Shown piece after piece: positions 34,126 through 43,566 of a stretch of 64,000 bases of DNA (the first letter of the stretch is position 1; the number at the start of each line of letters is the position of its first letter). A model generated the notes under the pieces. The model saw only the letters and a list, made by a program, of their open reading frames with translations. It did no database searches and was not told where the DNA came from. The stretch comes from Pseudoalteromonas sp. 3D05 (lineage in GTDB: Bacteria > Pseudomonadota > Gammaproteobacteria > Enterobacterales > Alteromonadaceae), in assembly GCF_002723455.1 (NCBI RefSeq), contig NZ_PDUS01000001.1, positions 221,599 to 285,598 of the forward strand. The letters run 5' to 3'. Both the position numbers and the translations under genes were made by a program.

Positions 34126-34686
34126 ATGAAAAAACTAGTGATGGCACTAAGCTTGACTGCAATGAGTTTTTCAAGCTTTGCAAAAGATATGACTGAAAAT
34201 GAGCTAAAAAGTTACATTCAAGCACTTCCCGCAGTCGTTGATTGGTCAGATGATCAGGATGCACTTAAAAGTGCTAATTTAAAAAGTTTACTTGGCAGTT
34301 CAGATAGCAATAACAATGCGTTAGCTTTGAGCGCATTAGGCAAGATTAAAGATAATGACTTATACAAAGAATTTGCAACACTTACCAATCAGTATGGTTT
34401 AACCCCTGAGCAGTTACTTAGCGTAGGCTCTGAAGTATCAATGGCTTACTTTGAAACGATAAAAAGTGACCTATCACCTGAAAATAAAGAAAAAGTAAAT
34501 CAGCTAATGGGTGGACTGCAAAGTATGGGTGCGACTAAAGATAAAGGCGCAACTTCAACGATGGGCATGGTAGGTAACTCTGCAAGTGCAAAGAGCCAAG
34601 ATGCAACGGCTGTCAGTGCTCATAATCTTGAGCTTGTTCAAGAATATCTGCCGCAATTAAAACGATTATATGCTGATTTGCAATAA
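34126..34686 (+). CDS. Exported protein of unknown function
   Basis: A 186-residue protein with a clear signal peptide (MKKLVMALSLTAMSFSSFA, cleavage near 19). The mature part is mostly helical, rich in Ser, Lys and Asp, has no cysteine, and has a flexible Gly/Ser/Thr segment around residues 130-160. I recognise no domain. A clear ribosome binding site (AAGGA, 8 bases) and a downstream terminator make it a real single-gene unit. It is probably soluble in the periplasm. Confidence 0.75.
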   Translation: MKKLVMALSLTAMSFSSFAKDMTENELKSYIQALPAVVDWSDDQDALKSANLKSLLGSSDSNNNALALSALGKIKDNDLYKEFATLTNQYGLTPEQLLSVGSEVSMAYFETIKSDLSPENKEKVNQLMGGLQSMGATKDKGATSTMGMVGNSASAKSQDATAVSAHNLELVQEYLPQLKRLYADLQ

Positions 34687-34705
34687 TCATTACATAAAAA
34701 TGAAC

Positions 34706-34729
34706 AAGCGGCCTTAGGGTCGCTTTTTT
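34706..34729 (+). terminator. Intrinsic terminator of the exported-protein gene
   Basis: An 8-base stem (AAGCGGCC with GGTCGCTT, one G-U, 4-base loop) is followed by a T run. It lies 20 bases past the stop. Confidence 0.85.
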
Positions 34730-34791
34730 ATTGCTTGTTATAGTTGCATCTTTATACTGAACACAATTTATGATCAGACTTTAGTAAATTT

Positions 34792-37700
34792 ATGCCGTTG
34801 AATACTCTACCAAGCGTACAAACACCAGATGAACAAAAATCCCTTTGCGCTTTACTTGCGCACCTGTTAAGCGCCTCCTCGTATGGTTTTCAACACTCAG
34901 TTCAGCAAATCACTCAGCGGCTATTTCGTCACATAAAAGCCGGCTATTCGTTTTCTAAAACTGAGCTAAACTCACTAACAACTCAGTTAGTAGAACAAAA
35001 TTTACTGTGGAAACTCCCTTTTGGCCCGCATTATAAAGTAACCACAGACGCAGTCCCTTTTATAATCATAAATTTACAGCAACACCAAACAAGCTTAATT
35101 GCGCCATTATTGGCTGAAATTAGCCATGTGTATCATCAACAAGACAAAGCGCTAAACTTTATTACCTTGTTACTAGAGCATTTTAATAACCCCAAAAAGC
35201 GCTTTATTATTAATGCCGAATTTGATCTGGGCGAACAGTTTGTACATTTGCTGGGCCAATCTCAATTTGCTAATGCATTGTGGCAAATATTACCCAAACA
35301 ATGGCAACAAGAATGCCTAATTCACTTCACTCACGCGCAATTTTTTAATTTAATGGCACCAAACCCTTGGCCTACATTAGTAAACTCGTGTGACGGGATG
35401 AGTGAGCACACACGTTATTATTTTAATGAAAACCTTGCAATATTATTACAAGACAAACAATACGATGAGTTACTCGATAGCCAAGCAGATTGGCAACACG
35501 CATTATTTTTAGAGGCAAACACCCTTGCTATTAAGGGCGATGCACCAGAAACAGCATTAACCCACTACAAAAGTGCGCTCACCCGTTTTAGAAAGAGATT
35601 TGGTAAGGGCTATTACCCCGCTGAAATGACAGGACTGCTTTATACGCTCAGTTTGCTAATTAATGGCAGTGCTGCTGATATGAAACAATTAACCACGTGT
35701 AAAAAGTGGTACTACAAACACTTTGGTGAAGACGCTTATACCAGCATCGCCGTTGATTATTTGCTTGATAATGATCCTATTTCACACTTTCCCAGCTATC
35801 GACTCGTCAACAGGTTAAACAACTTAATGGCGAATCCTAACGCAGTTGCGGCATTATTTTGTTTTTTAATTGCATTGGTCAAATATGCCAACGATGAACA
35901 AATAGATGAATTACGGGGTCAATCGGCGCTACTTAAACAGTTATTAAATACGCTTGCTGATCACTCACATTGGGTAGGCGAGCAATGTTTACACTTAGCC
36001 AAGTGGCTCTTTGATGATTCAGCACTGCCTAATGAAGGTATTTTGCAACACTTTTCGCGGGTACCACAATGGCAACGCTGGCTCGATGAAGTCAGCCAAA
36101 TCAACGAACAAAAAGACACTATGCGTGTAATATGGCAACTTGATCTGACCCACCTTGATTTGCCGCTAGTACAAGCAAGAGTAAAGCAACTTAATGCAAA
36201 AAATGAATGGACTAAAGGCCGCAAAGTAGCTATTCACGATCTTAAGAATGAGCAATATCAGGCAGCCTTAACTGAAGCTGATATCAATTTAATAGACGTT
36301 ATTTATAACCATGCCGGCTTTGGTTATCAAGAAGTACAAGCAACTGCGACAGTGCTGCAAACTTTAATTGGCTTTAATAACTTAGAAGATCATCGTAGCG
36401 CTCCACTTACCCTAATAAAAGGTGAGTTTATTATTGAAATAGCCAAAGATCTAAACGACTGCTATAAGCTGGTATTACAGCCAACAATCGACGATTATGA
36501 TGGTGATTTTTTACTTACTCACAGTCATGGCAATAGCTACCAAGTATTCGCAGTGGATGAAAAACAACAAAAATTACAGCAATTATTTGAGCAGCAACCT
36601 AATAACCTGACCGAAGAGCGCCTACCGCAACTTAACGCGGCACTTAAAGCATTATCCAGTGATCATCATATAAGTAGCCAACGCAGTGAGTTTGCCGAAG
36701 TAAATAATGTGCGCCTAGGTGATTGCCAGTTCAGTGCTGTCATTAAGCTTACGCATATGGGTATAGACGTCAATTTTTATGTTATGCCTCATACTGTTGA
36801 TGGGCCGTGGTTAGAACCTGGTGAAGGGGCAACCAGCATTGTTTATAATGACGACACTGATAGCAATAGTGTTGTAGTTAAACGCGACCTAAAAGCTGAA
36901 AAACGCACATTCAAAAAATTGCTAAAAAATCTTAACGGTGTGTTTGTAGATAAAAATCACCAGCTCAATTCATCACTACAGCAATTTTTTATCCCCGAAG
37001 ATATAAGCCAAGCAATTGAAACCCTCGAACAGGCCAACAAAAGTAAAGCCCTGGTACTTAGCTGGGACGAAAGCAGCCAAGGCATGAAGCTGGCGAGCAG
37101 TAAACACCTTTCACTAAATCTTAATGATGATAGCGATTGGCTTAGTGTCAGTGGCGATGTTTCACTTCCTAGTGGCGATATTTATACACTGCAAACACTA
37201 CTCAAAGCACCGCGCCGTGGCAGTATTATTAATTTAGATGATGAGCAATCGCTGATCCTAGATCAACGTTTAACTAACTTGCTCAATCGTTTAGAAGGCA
37301 TGCAACACGATAACGCAGACACTTCACAGCTACGTATAGCTAACGCCCGCGCGTTACCGCTACATCAAACACTGGCTGATTTAGGGGATGTTACATTTGG
37401 TGAAAACTGGAAAACGCGATTAGCTAAGTTTGATCAAACTGTCGAGCCCATTTTGCCTGCACATTTGGTTAACGTGTTACGTGACTATCAAATCATTGGC
37501 GTCAAATGGTTAATGCAACTTGCTAATTGGGGGCTCAATGCCTGTTTAGCCGATGACATGGGCTTAGGTAAAACGCTTCAAACACTCAGCGTATTACAAA
37601 TGCGAAGCCACTTAGGCGCAAGTTTAGTGGTTGCCCCTAAATCGGTGTGTCATAACTGGCAAGCCGAAGCCGAACGCTTTGCCTGCACATTAAATATAAA

Positions 37701-38835
37701 AACCATTGCTAACGCCACCCTGTGTGAAGACGTGTTAAGTAATTCACGTGCGAATGATTTGATTATCGTCAGTTATGGGCTATTGCCATTAATTGGTGAA
37801 CAACTTGCTAAGCTTGAATTTACTAATATTGTGTTTGACGAAGCACAAGCAATTAAAAATCCATTAAGTTTGCGTGCAAAAGCCGCGTTCGCACTTAACG
37901 GACAATTTAAAATTGCCCTTTCCGGCACCCCTATTGAAAACCATTTAGGCGAGCTTTGGAGCTTATTCAACTTTTTAATGCCAGGCTTTTTGCACACGTT
38001 GCCGATGTTTAAAAAGCGTTTTGGTAATGCCGATAAAAACCAACAGCAAGCCGATACACTTAAAACCTTAATCGCCCCGTTTATTCTGCGCCGAACTAAG
38101 CAAACAGTGCTGACTGAGCTACCAGAAAAAACTGAAATAAACTTAACCTTTGCATTATCTGAAAAAGAACAAGCACTTTACGAAGCAACGCGTTTAAATG
38201 CTCTAGAACAAGCCAATCAAGACGACAGTCAATACATTACTATTTTGGCATCATTAACTAAGCTACGCCGCGCTTGTATAGCACCACAGTTATTGCTTGA
38301 AAACAGTAAAATGCCTTCAAGTAAACTCGATACCGCCGAAGCAATTATTACCGAGTTGCTTGAGAATAATCATCAAGCGCTCATTTTCAGCCAATTTGTA
38401 GATGTATTGAAACTCGTAGAGCAACGATTACAAAAACGAGGCGTTGATTACTGCTATTTAGATGGCAGCATGAGTACCAACAAACGTAAACAACAAGTTG
38501 AGCTGTTTCAAGCAGGTAAAGCCCCGCTATTTTTGATAAGTCTAAAAGCAGGTGGAACAGGGCTTAATTTAACCGCGGCAGATTATGTATTGCACCTTGA
38601 CCCATGGTGGAATCCTGCTGTTGAACAACAAGCATCAGATAGAGCACATAGGCTTGGCCAAACTCGCCCCGTTACTGTATATCGGTTAATTGCAAAAGAT
38701 ACGATTGAAGAGAAAATTCTTCAATTGCATGAGCATAAACAAGCGTTAGCTGACAAACTGCTGGCTGGAAGTGGTGACGTTGGTCAATTATCAAAAGACC
38801 AATTGCTGGCTCTTTTAGCTCATCAAGCTCAGTAA
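34792..38835 (+). CDS. SNF2/Rad54-family helicase-like ATPase
   Basis: A 1347-residue protein. The last 450 residues form an SNF2 ATPase: DDMGLGKTLQ (about 920), FDEAQAIKNP (about 1015), SGTPIENHLGELWS, then the second RecA-like lobe with LKAGGTGLNLTAA, HLDPWWNPAVEQQASDRAHRLGQ and VTVYRL. The 850-residue N-terminal part is helical and unrecognised, with no zinc SWIM motif that I can see. Such proteins move along duplex DNA and displace bound proteins. It is not RapA by architecture, because the N-terminal Tudor-like domains are not apparent. It stands alone, converging with the dioxygenase gene 3 bases away. Confidence 0.85.
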   Translation: MPLNTLPSVQTPDEQKSLCALLAHLLSASSYGFQHSVQQITQRLFRHIKAGYSFSKTELNSLTTQLVEQNLLWKLPFGPHYKVTTDAVPFIIINLQQHQTSLIAPLLAEISHVYHQQDKALNFITLLLEHFNNPKKRFIINAEFDLGEQFVHLLGQSQFANALWQILPKQWQQECLIHFTHAQFFNLMAPNPWPTLVNSCDGMSEHTRYYFNENLAILLQDKQYDELLDSQADWQHALFLEANTLAIKGDAPETALTHYKSALTRFRKRFGKGYYPAEMTGLLYTLSLLINGSAADMKQLTTCKKWYYKHFGEDAYTSIAVDYLLDNDPISHFPSYRLVNRLNNLMANPNAVAALFCFLIALVKYANDEQIDELRGQSALLKQLLNTLADHSHWVGEQCLHLAKWLFDDSALPNEGILQHFSRVPQWQRWLDEVSQINEQKDTMRVIWQLDLTHLDLPLVQARVKQLNAKNEWTKGRKVAIHDLKNEQYQAALTEADINLIDVIYNHAGFGYQEVQATATVLQTLIGFNNLEDHRSAPLTLIKGEFIIEIAKDLNDCYKLVLQPTIDDYDGDFLLTHSHGNSYQVFAVDEKQQKLQQLFEQQPNNLTEERLPQLNAALKALSSDHHISSQRSEFAEVNNVRLGDCQFSAVIKLTHMGIDVNFYVMPHTVDGPWLEPGEGATSIVYNDDTDSNSVVVKRDLKAEKRTFKKLLKNLNGVFVDKNHQLNSSLQQFFIPEDISQAIETLEQANKSKALVLSWDESSQGMKLASSKHLSLNLNDDSDWLSVSGDVSLPSGDIYTLQTLLKAPRRGSIINLDDEQSLILDQRLTNLLNRLEGMQHDNADTSQLRIANARALPLHQTLADLGDVTFGENWKTRLAKFDQTVEPILPAHLVNVLRDYQIIGVKWLMQLANWGLNACLADDMGLGKTLQTLSVLQMRSHLGASLVVAPKSVCHNWQAEAERFACTLNIKTIANATLCEDVLSNSRANDLIIVSYGLLPLIGEQLAKLEFTNIVFDEAQAIKNPLSLRAKAAFALNGQFKIALSGTPIENHLGELWSLFNFLMPGFLHTLPMFKKRFGNADKNQQQADTLKTLIAPFILRRTKQTVLTELPEKTEINLTFALSEKEQALYEATRLNALEQANQDDSQYITILASLTKLRRACIAPQLLLENSKMPSSKLDTAEAIITELLENNHQALIFSQFVDVLKLVEQRLQKRGVDYCYLDGSMSTNKRKQQVELFQAGKAPLFLISLKAGGTGLNLTAADYVLHLDPWWNPAVEQQASDRAHRLGQTRPVTVYRLIAKDTIEEKILQLHEHKQALADKLLAGSGDVGQLSKDQLLALLAHQAQ

Positions 38836-38838
38836 GCG

Positions 38839-39591
38839 CTACTGATGAGCAAGTGTTACGGCAAAGGGGCTGGCATCTTCTAACTCGTCAAGCATTTCAG
38901 GGCTAGGTAGGCAAATATCCTGAACAAAATGCAGTACATCTGGCTGCGGCTCACCAAATAGTACGTCGAGCGCTAAACGGTCTTTTCCGTAAAGACCACG
39001 GTGAATCATGTTGGCTGAAAAGATAAGTAAATCACCCGCTTGCATTTCTATTGTGTGCCCCGTGGGAAGGTCATCGTGGGTATTGCTGTGATCTATCGCT
39101 AAACGTGTTGCCAACTCTTGGGGTGTATCCCAGCGTCGATGTGTGCCAGGAACAAGTTCAATACCGGGCTCATCTTCCAGAGCGACACGACAATGAATAA
39201 CTTCTGGCCCCGTTAACGCGGCTTGCTGTTCTTTTATATCTAAGTGATATTGCATATCCCGGTGCCAATAATTCTCTTGCTCTGGGTTCACCGGATTAAA
39301 GAACAATTGAGTATTAATAAAAGCGGCACGCGTTAAAATAGAATCAACCTGAGCCATTAATTTAAAGCTGGCAATAAATTTAAATAGCACCATTCGCTGC
39401 GCGTCATTTAGATAAGTGTTCGCCGTTAAATAGGCGCTATTGACCGCCTTGCTTTTGTAAAAGTAGTGATTGTCGGGGATCCATTGCTGATGAAAACATT
39501 TTACAACCTCGCGCACTTCGCAAAGCTCTGCTTCAGTATAAAAACCGGGAATATGAAAAAAACCAGTGCTACAAAATTGTGTATTGATCAT
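38839..39591 (-). CDS. Phytanoyl-CoA dioxygenase (PhyH)-family oxygenase
   Basis: A 250-residue Fe(II)/2-oxoglutarate-dependent oxygenase. YWHRDMQYH supplies the H-x-D metal ligands, and MIHRGLYGKDRLALDVLFG near the end supplies the distal histidine and the 2-oxoglutarate-binding arginine. The family hydroxylates lipids or small natural products; the substrate here is unknown. Its ATG overlaps the stop of the upstream uracil-DNA-glycosylase-like gene (ATGA), so the two are cotranscribed and coupled, although no shared pathway is evident. No signal peptide. Confidence 0.8.
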   Translation of the reverse strand: MINTQFCSTGFFHIPGFYTEAELCEVREVVKCFHQQWIPDNHYFYKSKAVNSAYLTANTYLNDAQRMVLFKFIASFKLMAQVDSILTRAAFINTQLFFNPVNPEQENYWHRDMQYHLDIKEQQAALTGPEVIHCRVALEDEPGIELVPGTHRRWDTPQELATRLAIDHSNTHDDLPTGHTIEMQAGDLLIFSANMIHRGLYGKDRLALDVLFGEPQPDVLHFVQDICLPSPEMLDELEDASPFAVTLAHQ

Positions 39592-40181
39592 TTATCACCT
39601 TGGGACTGTAAAATAGTACCAACCTGCTGTTGAAGTGCGGGTAATACATCCGCTTCAAACCAGCTATTCTTACTCAACCAACTATTATTTCGTGGGCTTG
39701 GGTGTGGCAAAACTATTTTACTAGGCCAATACTCACGCCATGATTTTACTAACTCAGTTAGTGGTGTGTTTTTATACTCTGGCAAATGGTATGCCTGTGC
39801 GTACTTACCCAAAACAATCGTTAACTTTATGTTTGGTAATGCATTTAATAACGGTTCTCGCCATGCAGGTGCGCACTCCTTGCGCGGAGGTAAATCACCT
39901 GACTTGCCTTTGCCTGGGTAACAAAAGCCCATTGGCAATATCGCTATTTTCGTTGCATCATAAAACACCTTTGTATTTATACCCAGCCATTGGCGCAATC
40001 GTTCACCGCTGGCGTCATTAAACGGCTTACCTGTTTGATGCACTTTGAGTCCTGGTGCTTGACCGGCAATTAAAATGCGTGCTTTTGCATTAAATTGAAT
40101 CACTGGGCGCACGCCTAATGGCAATTGAGATTCGCAGATCATGCAATTACTAACTTGTTCAACTAAATTACTTTGCATCAC
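39588..40181 (-). CDS. Uracil-DNA glycosylase superfamily protein
   Basis: A 197-residue protein of the UDG superfamily. AGQAPGLKVHQTGKPFNDASG corresponds to the catalytic water-activating and uracil-binding motif 1, and VLPHPSPRNNSWL to the DNA-intercalation motif 2. An N-terminal CMICESQLPLG with two cysteines could be half of a metal site, but the four Fe-S cysteines of families 4 and 5 are not all present. It probably removes a damaged or deaminated base; specificity is uncertain. It is first of a two-gene unit with the PhyH gene. It is distinct from the main Ung family. Confidence 0.78.
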   Translation of the reverse strand: MMQSNLVEQVSNCMICESQLPLGVRPVIQFNAKARILIAGQAPGLKVHQTGKPFNDASGERLRQWLGINTKVFYDATKIAILPMGFCYPGKGKSGDLPPRKECAPAWREPLLNALPNIKLTIVLGKYAQAYHLPEYKNTPLTELVKSWREYWPSKIVLPHPSPRNNSWLSKNSWFEADVLPALQQQVGTILQSQGDK

Positions 40182-40354
40182 TGAATTGCCCTATTTACTA
40201 ATACACAGTTAATGGGCAGACATCACTAACATGCCTATTACAAAGCGATTCTTCAATCTGGGCATTATAAATAGGGGCTGCGTTGAACACTTTACTGTGT
40301 GTTTTTGCCATAAAAGTTGCTCGAGTTAGTAAAAAAATGATCTATCGAATATCG

Positions 40355-40717
40355 TTATACTTTTTCGGACCATACGGCAAACTCGTTGCCACATGGGTCT
40401 AAAAAGTGAAATCGGCAGCCACCAGGAAAGTCAAAAAGAGCTTTGCTTATATCTCCCCCATGTTGTTTAACTTTAGCCTGTGTTGCCATTATGTCATTAC
40501 TGTAAAACACCAACAGTGGCGCACCATTTGACGTGTTCGCAGACAAAGGTGCTTGATAAAATCCACCATCAAGCCCTGCAAACTCTTTACTAAAAGCGGT
40601 GTATTCAGGGCCATAGTCCGTAAACTGCCAATTAAATACAGCACTAAAGAACGCTTTTGTTTGTTTTAAATCTTTTGCTGCAAACTCAACATAATTGAGT
40701 TGTTCATGATTTGCCAA
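40355..40717 (-). CDS. VOC (glyoxalase/bleomycin resistance) superfamily protein
   Basis: A 120-residue single-domain protein with the VOC beta-alpha-beta-beta-beta pattern: NYVEFAAKDLKQTKAFFSAVFNW at the start and RFHFLDPCGNEFAVW at the end. In this superfamily the early residue and the late Glu (NEFAV) bind metal. Members include glyoxalases, dioxygenases and resistance proteins, and this one cannot be assigned. It stands alone, with about 170 bases on each side that show nothing clear. Confidence 0.85.
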   Translation of the reverse strand: MANHEQLNYVEFAAKDLKQTKAFFSAVFNWQFTDYGPEYTAFSKEFAGLDGGFYQAPLSANTSNGAPLLVFYSNDIMATQAKVKQHGGDISKALFDFPGGCRFHFLDPCGNEFAVWSEKV

Positions 40718-40938
40718 AACCTAATCCTTAATAACTAGTTAACGTTAATTGACCTGCGCTTTTTTCTGTATTAAGAATACAAGCAGTTAAAAAAAATAGC
40801 GAATTATTCACTCAGATCATTCCGATTAAAAATATAAGTTGTGTAAACAAGATGTTTCACTGTGTATAAGAATAGTATAGCGAAGCTATGCTCATCACGT
40901 TAAGATGGGTTAAATATAACAACAATAAGAAACGACAG

Positions 40939-41559
40939 ATGTTTAATAAAACTAACGCATTAATTTACTTTTTAGCCTTCAGTAGTGGCTTTAGTATTAT
41001 GGGGATCGAGTTGCTAGGCGGGCGGATTTTGGCGCCATTTTTTGGTAGTAGTGTACATATTTGGGGCAGTATTATTACCGTGTTTATGCTGAGCCTATCG
41101 TTTGGTTACTTACTTGGCGGTAAAATGTCGATTCGACAACCATCGTTAACAAAGTATGGACTGATTTTTTTGGTTGCAAGTATTATGGTGCTTCCAATCG
41201 CACTATTCGCACAGCCTATAATGGCGTTTATTTTTAGTCATATAGAAGATAGCCGTTATGGCTCTTTGCTCGCATCTACCGCATTATTTTTTATTCCAAC
41301 CATTATCCTCGGCATGATTTCACCCTACTCTGTTAGATTGCTCGTAACAGACCGTGAGAGAAGCGGCCAAGTTGCTGGCGGCTTGTACTTTGTAAGTACC
41401 TTAGGCAGCGCTTTAGGCACTATAATTACCTCTTTTTACATGGTGCTCGCATTTGATGTAAATAGCATCATCATTGGGTTCGCGACGTTAATAGGAAGCT
41501 TAGGGTTAGTTGCGATAGTTGTTGATTCGTTAGCAAAGAAAGAGGTGGTTTATGCGTAA
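40939..41559 (+). CDS. Polytopic membrane subunit of a split spermidine-synthase-like pair
   Basis: A 206-residue membrane protein from the ATG at 40939; an upstream ATG at 40888 would add a polar KYNNNKK leader. Six or seven helices are visible: ALIYFLAFSSGFSIMGIELL, SIITVFMLSLSFGYLLGG, LIFLVASIMVLPIALF, LASTALFFIPTIILG, GLYFVSTLGSALGTIITS and IIIGFATLIGSLGLVAI. This matches the N-terminal part of fused membrane/spermidine-synthase proteins, which are normally a single chain. Here the enzymatic half is a separate gene overlapping by 8 bases, so the two products probably form a complex. The transported or modified substrate is unknown. Confidence 0.75.
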   Translation: MFNKTNALIYFLAFSSGFSIMGIELLGGRILAPFFGSSVHIWGSIITVFMLSLSFGYLLGGKMSIRQPSLTKYGLIFLVASIMVLPIALFAQPIMAFIFSHIEDSRYGSLLASTALFFIPTIILGMISPYSVRLLVTDRERSGQVAGGLYFVSTLGSALGTIITSFYMVLAFDVNSIIIGFATLIGSLGLVAIVVDSLAKKEVVYA

Positions 41560-42445
41560 ACTCGCTGCTTTATATTTAGTTGCAACAGCCCTATTTGCCT
41601 CCCAAGCAAGCGCAGAAATCATTCATAGTGAACGGTCTTTGTATCGAAATATATTAGTCGAAGAAAATGGCGATTTGCGGTGTTTAAAATTTGATGAAAA
41701 AACCCGTATGAGCAGTCAGAGCTGTATGTATATAAGTAAGCCTAAGCAACTTGTTTTTAACTACACAAAACTTACTTTCGCGAGTTTACTAATGATTGAT
41801 GATCCTAAAAATGTGCTCATCATTGGTTTAGGTGGAGGAACACTGTCTAATGTAATACACGAACTCTACCCTAAAGCCACAATTGAAAACGTAGAAATTG
41901 ACCCAGCCGTGATTAAAGTAGCCAGAGATTACTTTGCTTTTGTAGAAAACGATAAAGTTACATCAAAAGTACAAGATGGCCGTATTTTTATTAAACGTGC
42001 CGCGATAAAAAAACAACAATATGATTGGGTTATTCTTGATGCTTTTAATGGCGATTATATTCCTGAGCATTTGTTAACTAAAGAGTTTTTCGAAGAAATT
42101 AAAAGTGTGCTTGCACCCAGTGGAATTGTGGCTGCAAATACATTTTCATCAAGTAAATTATACCAGCATGAATCAGCGACATATCATGCGGTGTTTGGCG
42201 ATTTTATTAATGTCTCGACCACTGAAAATAGTAATCGCATCATACTTGCAGGGTTTAAGCACATGCCCTCACAGCAGCAACTTGCCAGTCGAATAAAAAA
42301 ACTAAGCCCACAACTATCACCTTATGGTATCGACTTGACTGCAATCAGTGAAGGAATGGCCTCGACCAAAGACAATCAAGATTGGCCTGCAAATACTAAG
42401 GTATTAACCGACCAATACTCGCCTGCGAACCTACTTAACTTTTAG
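41552..42445 (+). CDS. Spermidine-synthase-fold protein with N-terminal signal or anchor
   Basis: A 297-residue protein. Residues 1-22 (MRKLAALYLVATALFASQASA) look like a cleavable signal peptide, which is unusual for an enzyme that would use a cytoplasmic cofactor. The Rossmann core has NVLIIGLGGGTLSNVI, VEIDPAVIKVARDYF and VILDAFNGDYIP, the last at the place of the catalytic aspartate of aminopropyltransferases. It could be membrane-anchored, or it may lie in the periplasm and not use decarboxylated SAM. GAGGTGG precedes the ATG, which overlaps the membrane-subunit gene by 8 bases. Confidence 0.78.
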   Translation: MRKLAALYLVATALFASQASAEIIHSERSLYRNILVEENGDLRCLKFDEKTRMSSQSCMYISKPKQLVFNYTKLTFASLLMIDDPKNVLIIGLGGGTLSNVIHELYPKATIENVEIDPAVIKVARDYFAFVENDKVTSKVQDGRIFIKRAAIKKQQYDWVILDAFNGDYIPEHLLTKEFFEEIKSVLAPSGIVAANTFSSSKLYQHESATYHAVFGDFINVSTTENSNRIILAGFKHMPSQQQLASRIKKLSPQLSPYGIDLTAISEGMASTKDNQDWPANTKVLTDQYSPANLLNF

Positions 42446-42454
42446 CCCGCTTTA

Positions 42455-42474
42455 TCGCCGACCAACGTCGGCGA
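42455..42474 (+). terminator. Hairpin after the spermidine-synthase-like gene
   Basis: A perfect 8-base GC-rich stem (TCGCCGAC with GTCGGCGA, CAAC loop) lies 9 bases past the stop. No T run follows, so it may stabilise the RNA end or mark Rho-dependent termination. Confidence 0.45.
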
Positions 42475-42663
42475 CAGCACCACACCTACCCCTTACTATT
42501 GAGTAGGTATTTGATTGACGCTTTTCACTATTATTTAGCGAAAGTGGTGATTAACTGCGTTTTAAACAATCAAGCTTAACATTAAGTTATTGATAATTAT
42601 AAGTTATAAAAACGGCCCAATCATTGCTGAGTAAATTAACTTCATAACAAGAGACATTCACCA

Positions 42664-43566
42664 ATGTTAGATATTCAATCATTGAGCCATCAATATAAAA
42701 AAGGTAAAGACAAACAATGGGCTATTAATGATCTGTCTTTGCACGTTAAACCAGGCATTTTAGCGTTGCTTGGCCCTAACGGAGCGGGTAAATCGAGTTT
42801 AATGAGAATTTTAGCCACCATCACAAAACCTACACAAGGGACTATTTTGTATAAAGGCCAGGATATTGTTAAAGCGCCCCAATTATTACGTAAAGAGCTG
42901 GGCTATTTGCCTCAATATTTTGGCGTGTATGACCAGCTCTCTGGTGTTGAGTTTTTGCAATATATGGCAGGATTAAAAGGGCTTGGCAACGCCAAAAGCA
43001 AAAACGTTATTGACGACTTACTTAATAAGCTAAATTTGACCCACGCAGCAAACAAACCTTTAAAAGGGTATTCCGGCGGTATGAAGCAGCGAATAGGTAT
43101 TGCTCAAGCTTTATTAAACGATCCCCAATTACTTATTATTGACGAACCTACCGTAGGCCTTGACCCACATGAACGTTCAAATTTCAGGCAGTTGTTAACA
43201 GAGCTCTCTACTGACCGTTGTATTATATTCTCAACGCATATTGTCTCTGATGTTGAATCAATTGCTGACCATGTTGCGATTATGAAAAATAGCCATCTTA
43301 TTCGCTCATCCACCGCTGCACAATTGCAACAAGAAATAGCGGATAAGTGTTGGACACTGAGCGTTGAGCACAACGAATTTAAGCGCTTTCAGGATGAGTT
43401 TATTGTTAGCCATAGTGTAAAACGAGCAAACAAACTTGCGCTTAATATTGTTTCCCCGTTTAGCCCGCATGCCAAAGCAACGCTCAGAGAAGCCACATTA
43501 GAAGATGCATATTTGTATTTCACCCGTGATCAATTTGCTACAGCAAACGCACAGAGAGCTGGCTAA
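42664..43566 (+). CDS. ABC-2-type transporter ATP-binding protein
   Basis: A 300-residue ATPase with Walker A LLGPNGAGKSS, signature YSGGMKQR, Walker B LLIIDEPTVGLD and the H-loop STHIVSD. It drives the permease encoded next, whose ATG shares one base with this stop (TAATG). The C-terminal 80 residues are typical of ABC-2 exporters of the CcmA type. Substrate not determinable. The gene is preceded by a roughly 220-base gap with only the hairpin at 42455-42474. Confidence 0.9.
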   Translation: MLDIQSLSHQYKKGKDKQWAINDLSLHVKPGILALLGPNGAGKSSLMRILATITKPTQGTILYKGQDIVKAPQLLRKELGYLPQYFGVYDQLSGVEFLQYMAGLKGLGNAKSKNVIDDLLNKLNLTHAANKPLKGYSGGMKQRIGIAQALLNDPQLLIIDEPTVGLDPHERSNFRQLLTELSTDRCIIFSTHIVSDVESIADHVAIMKNSHLIRSSTAAQLQQEIADKCWTLSVEHNEFKRFQDEFIVSHSVKRANKLALNIVSPFSPHAKATLREATLEDAYLYFTRDQFATANAQRAG

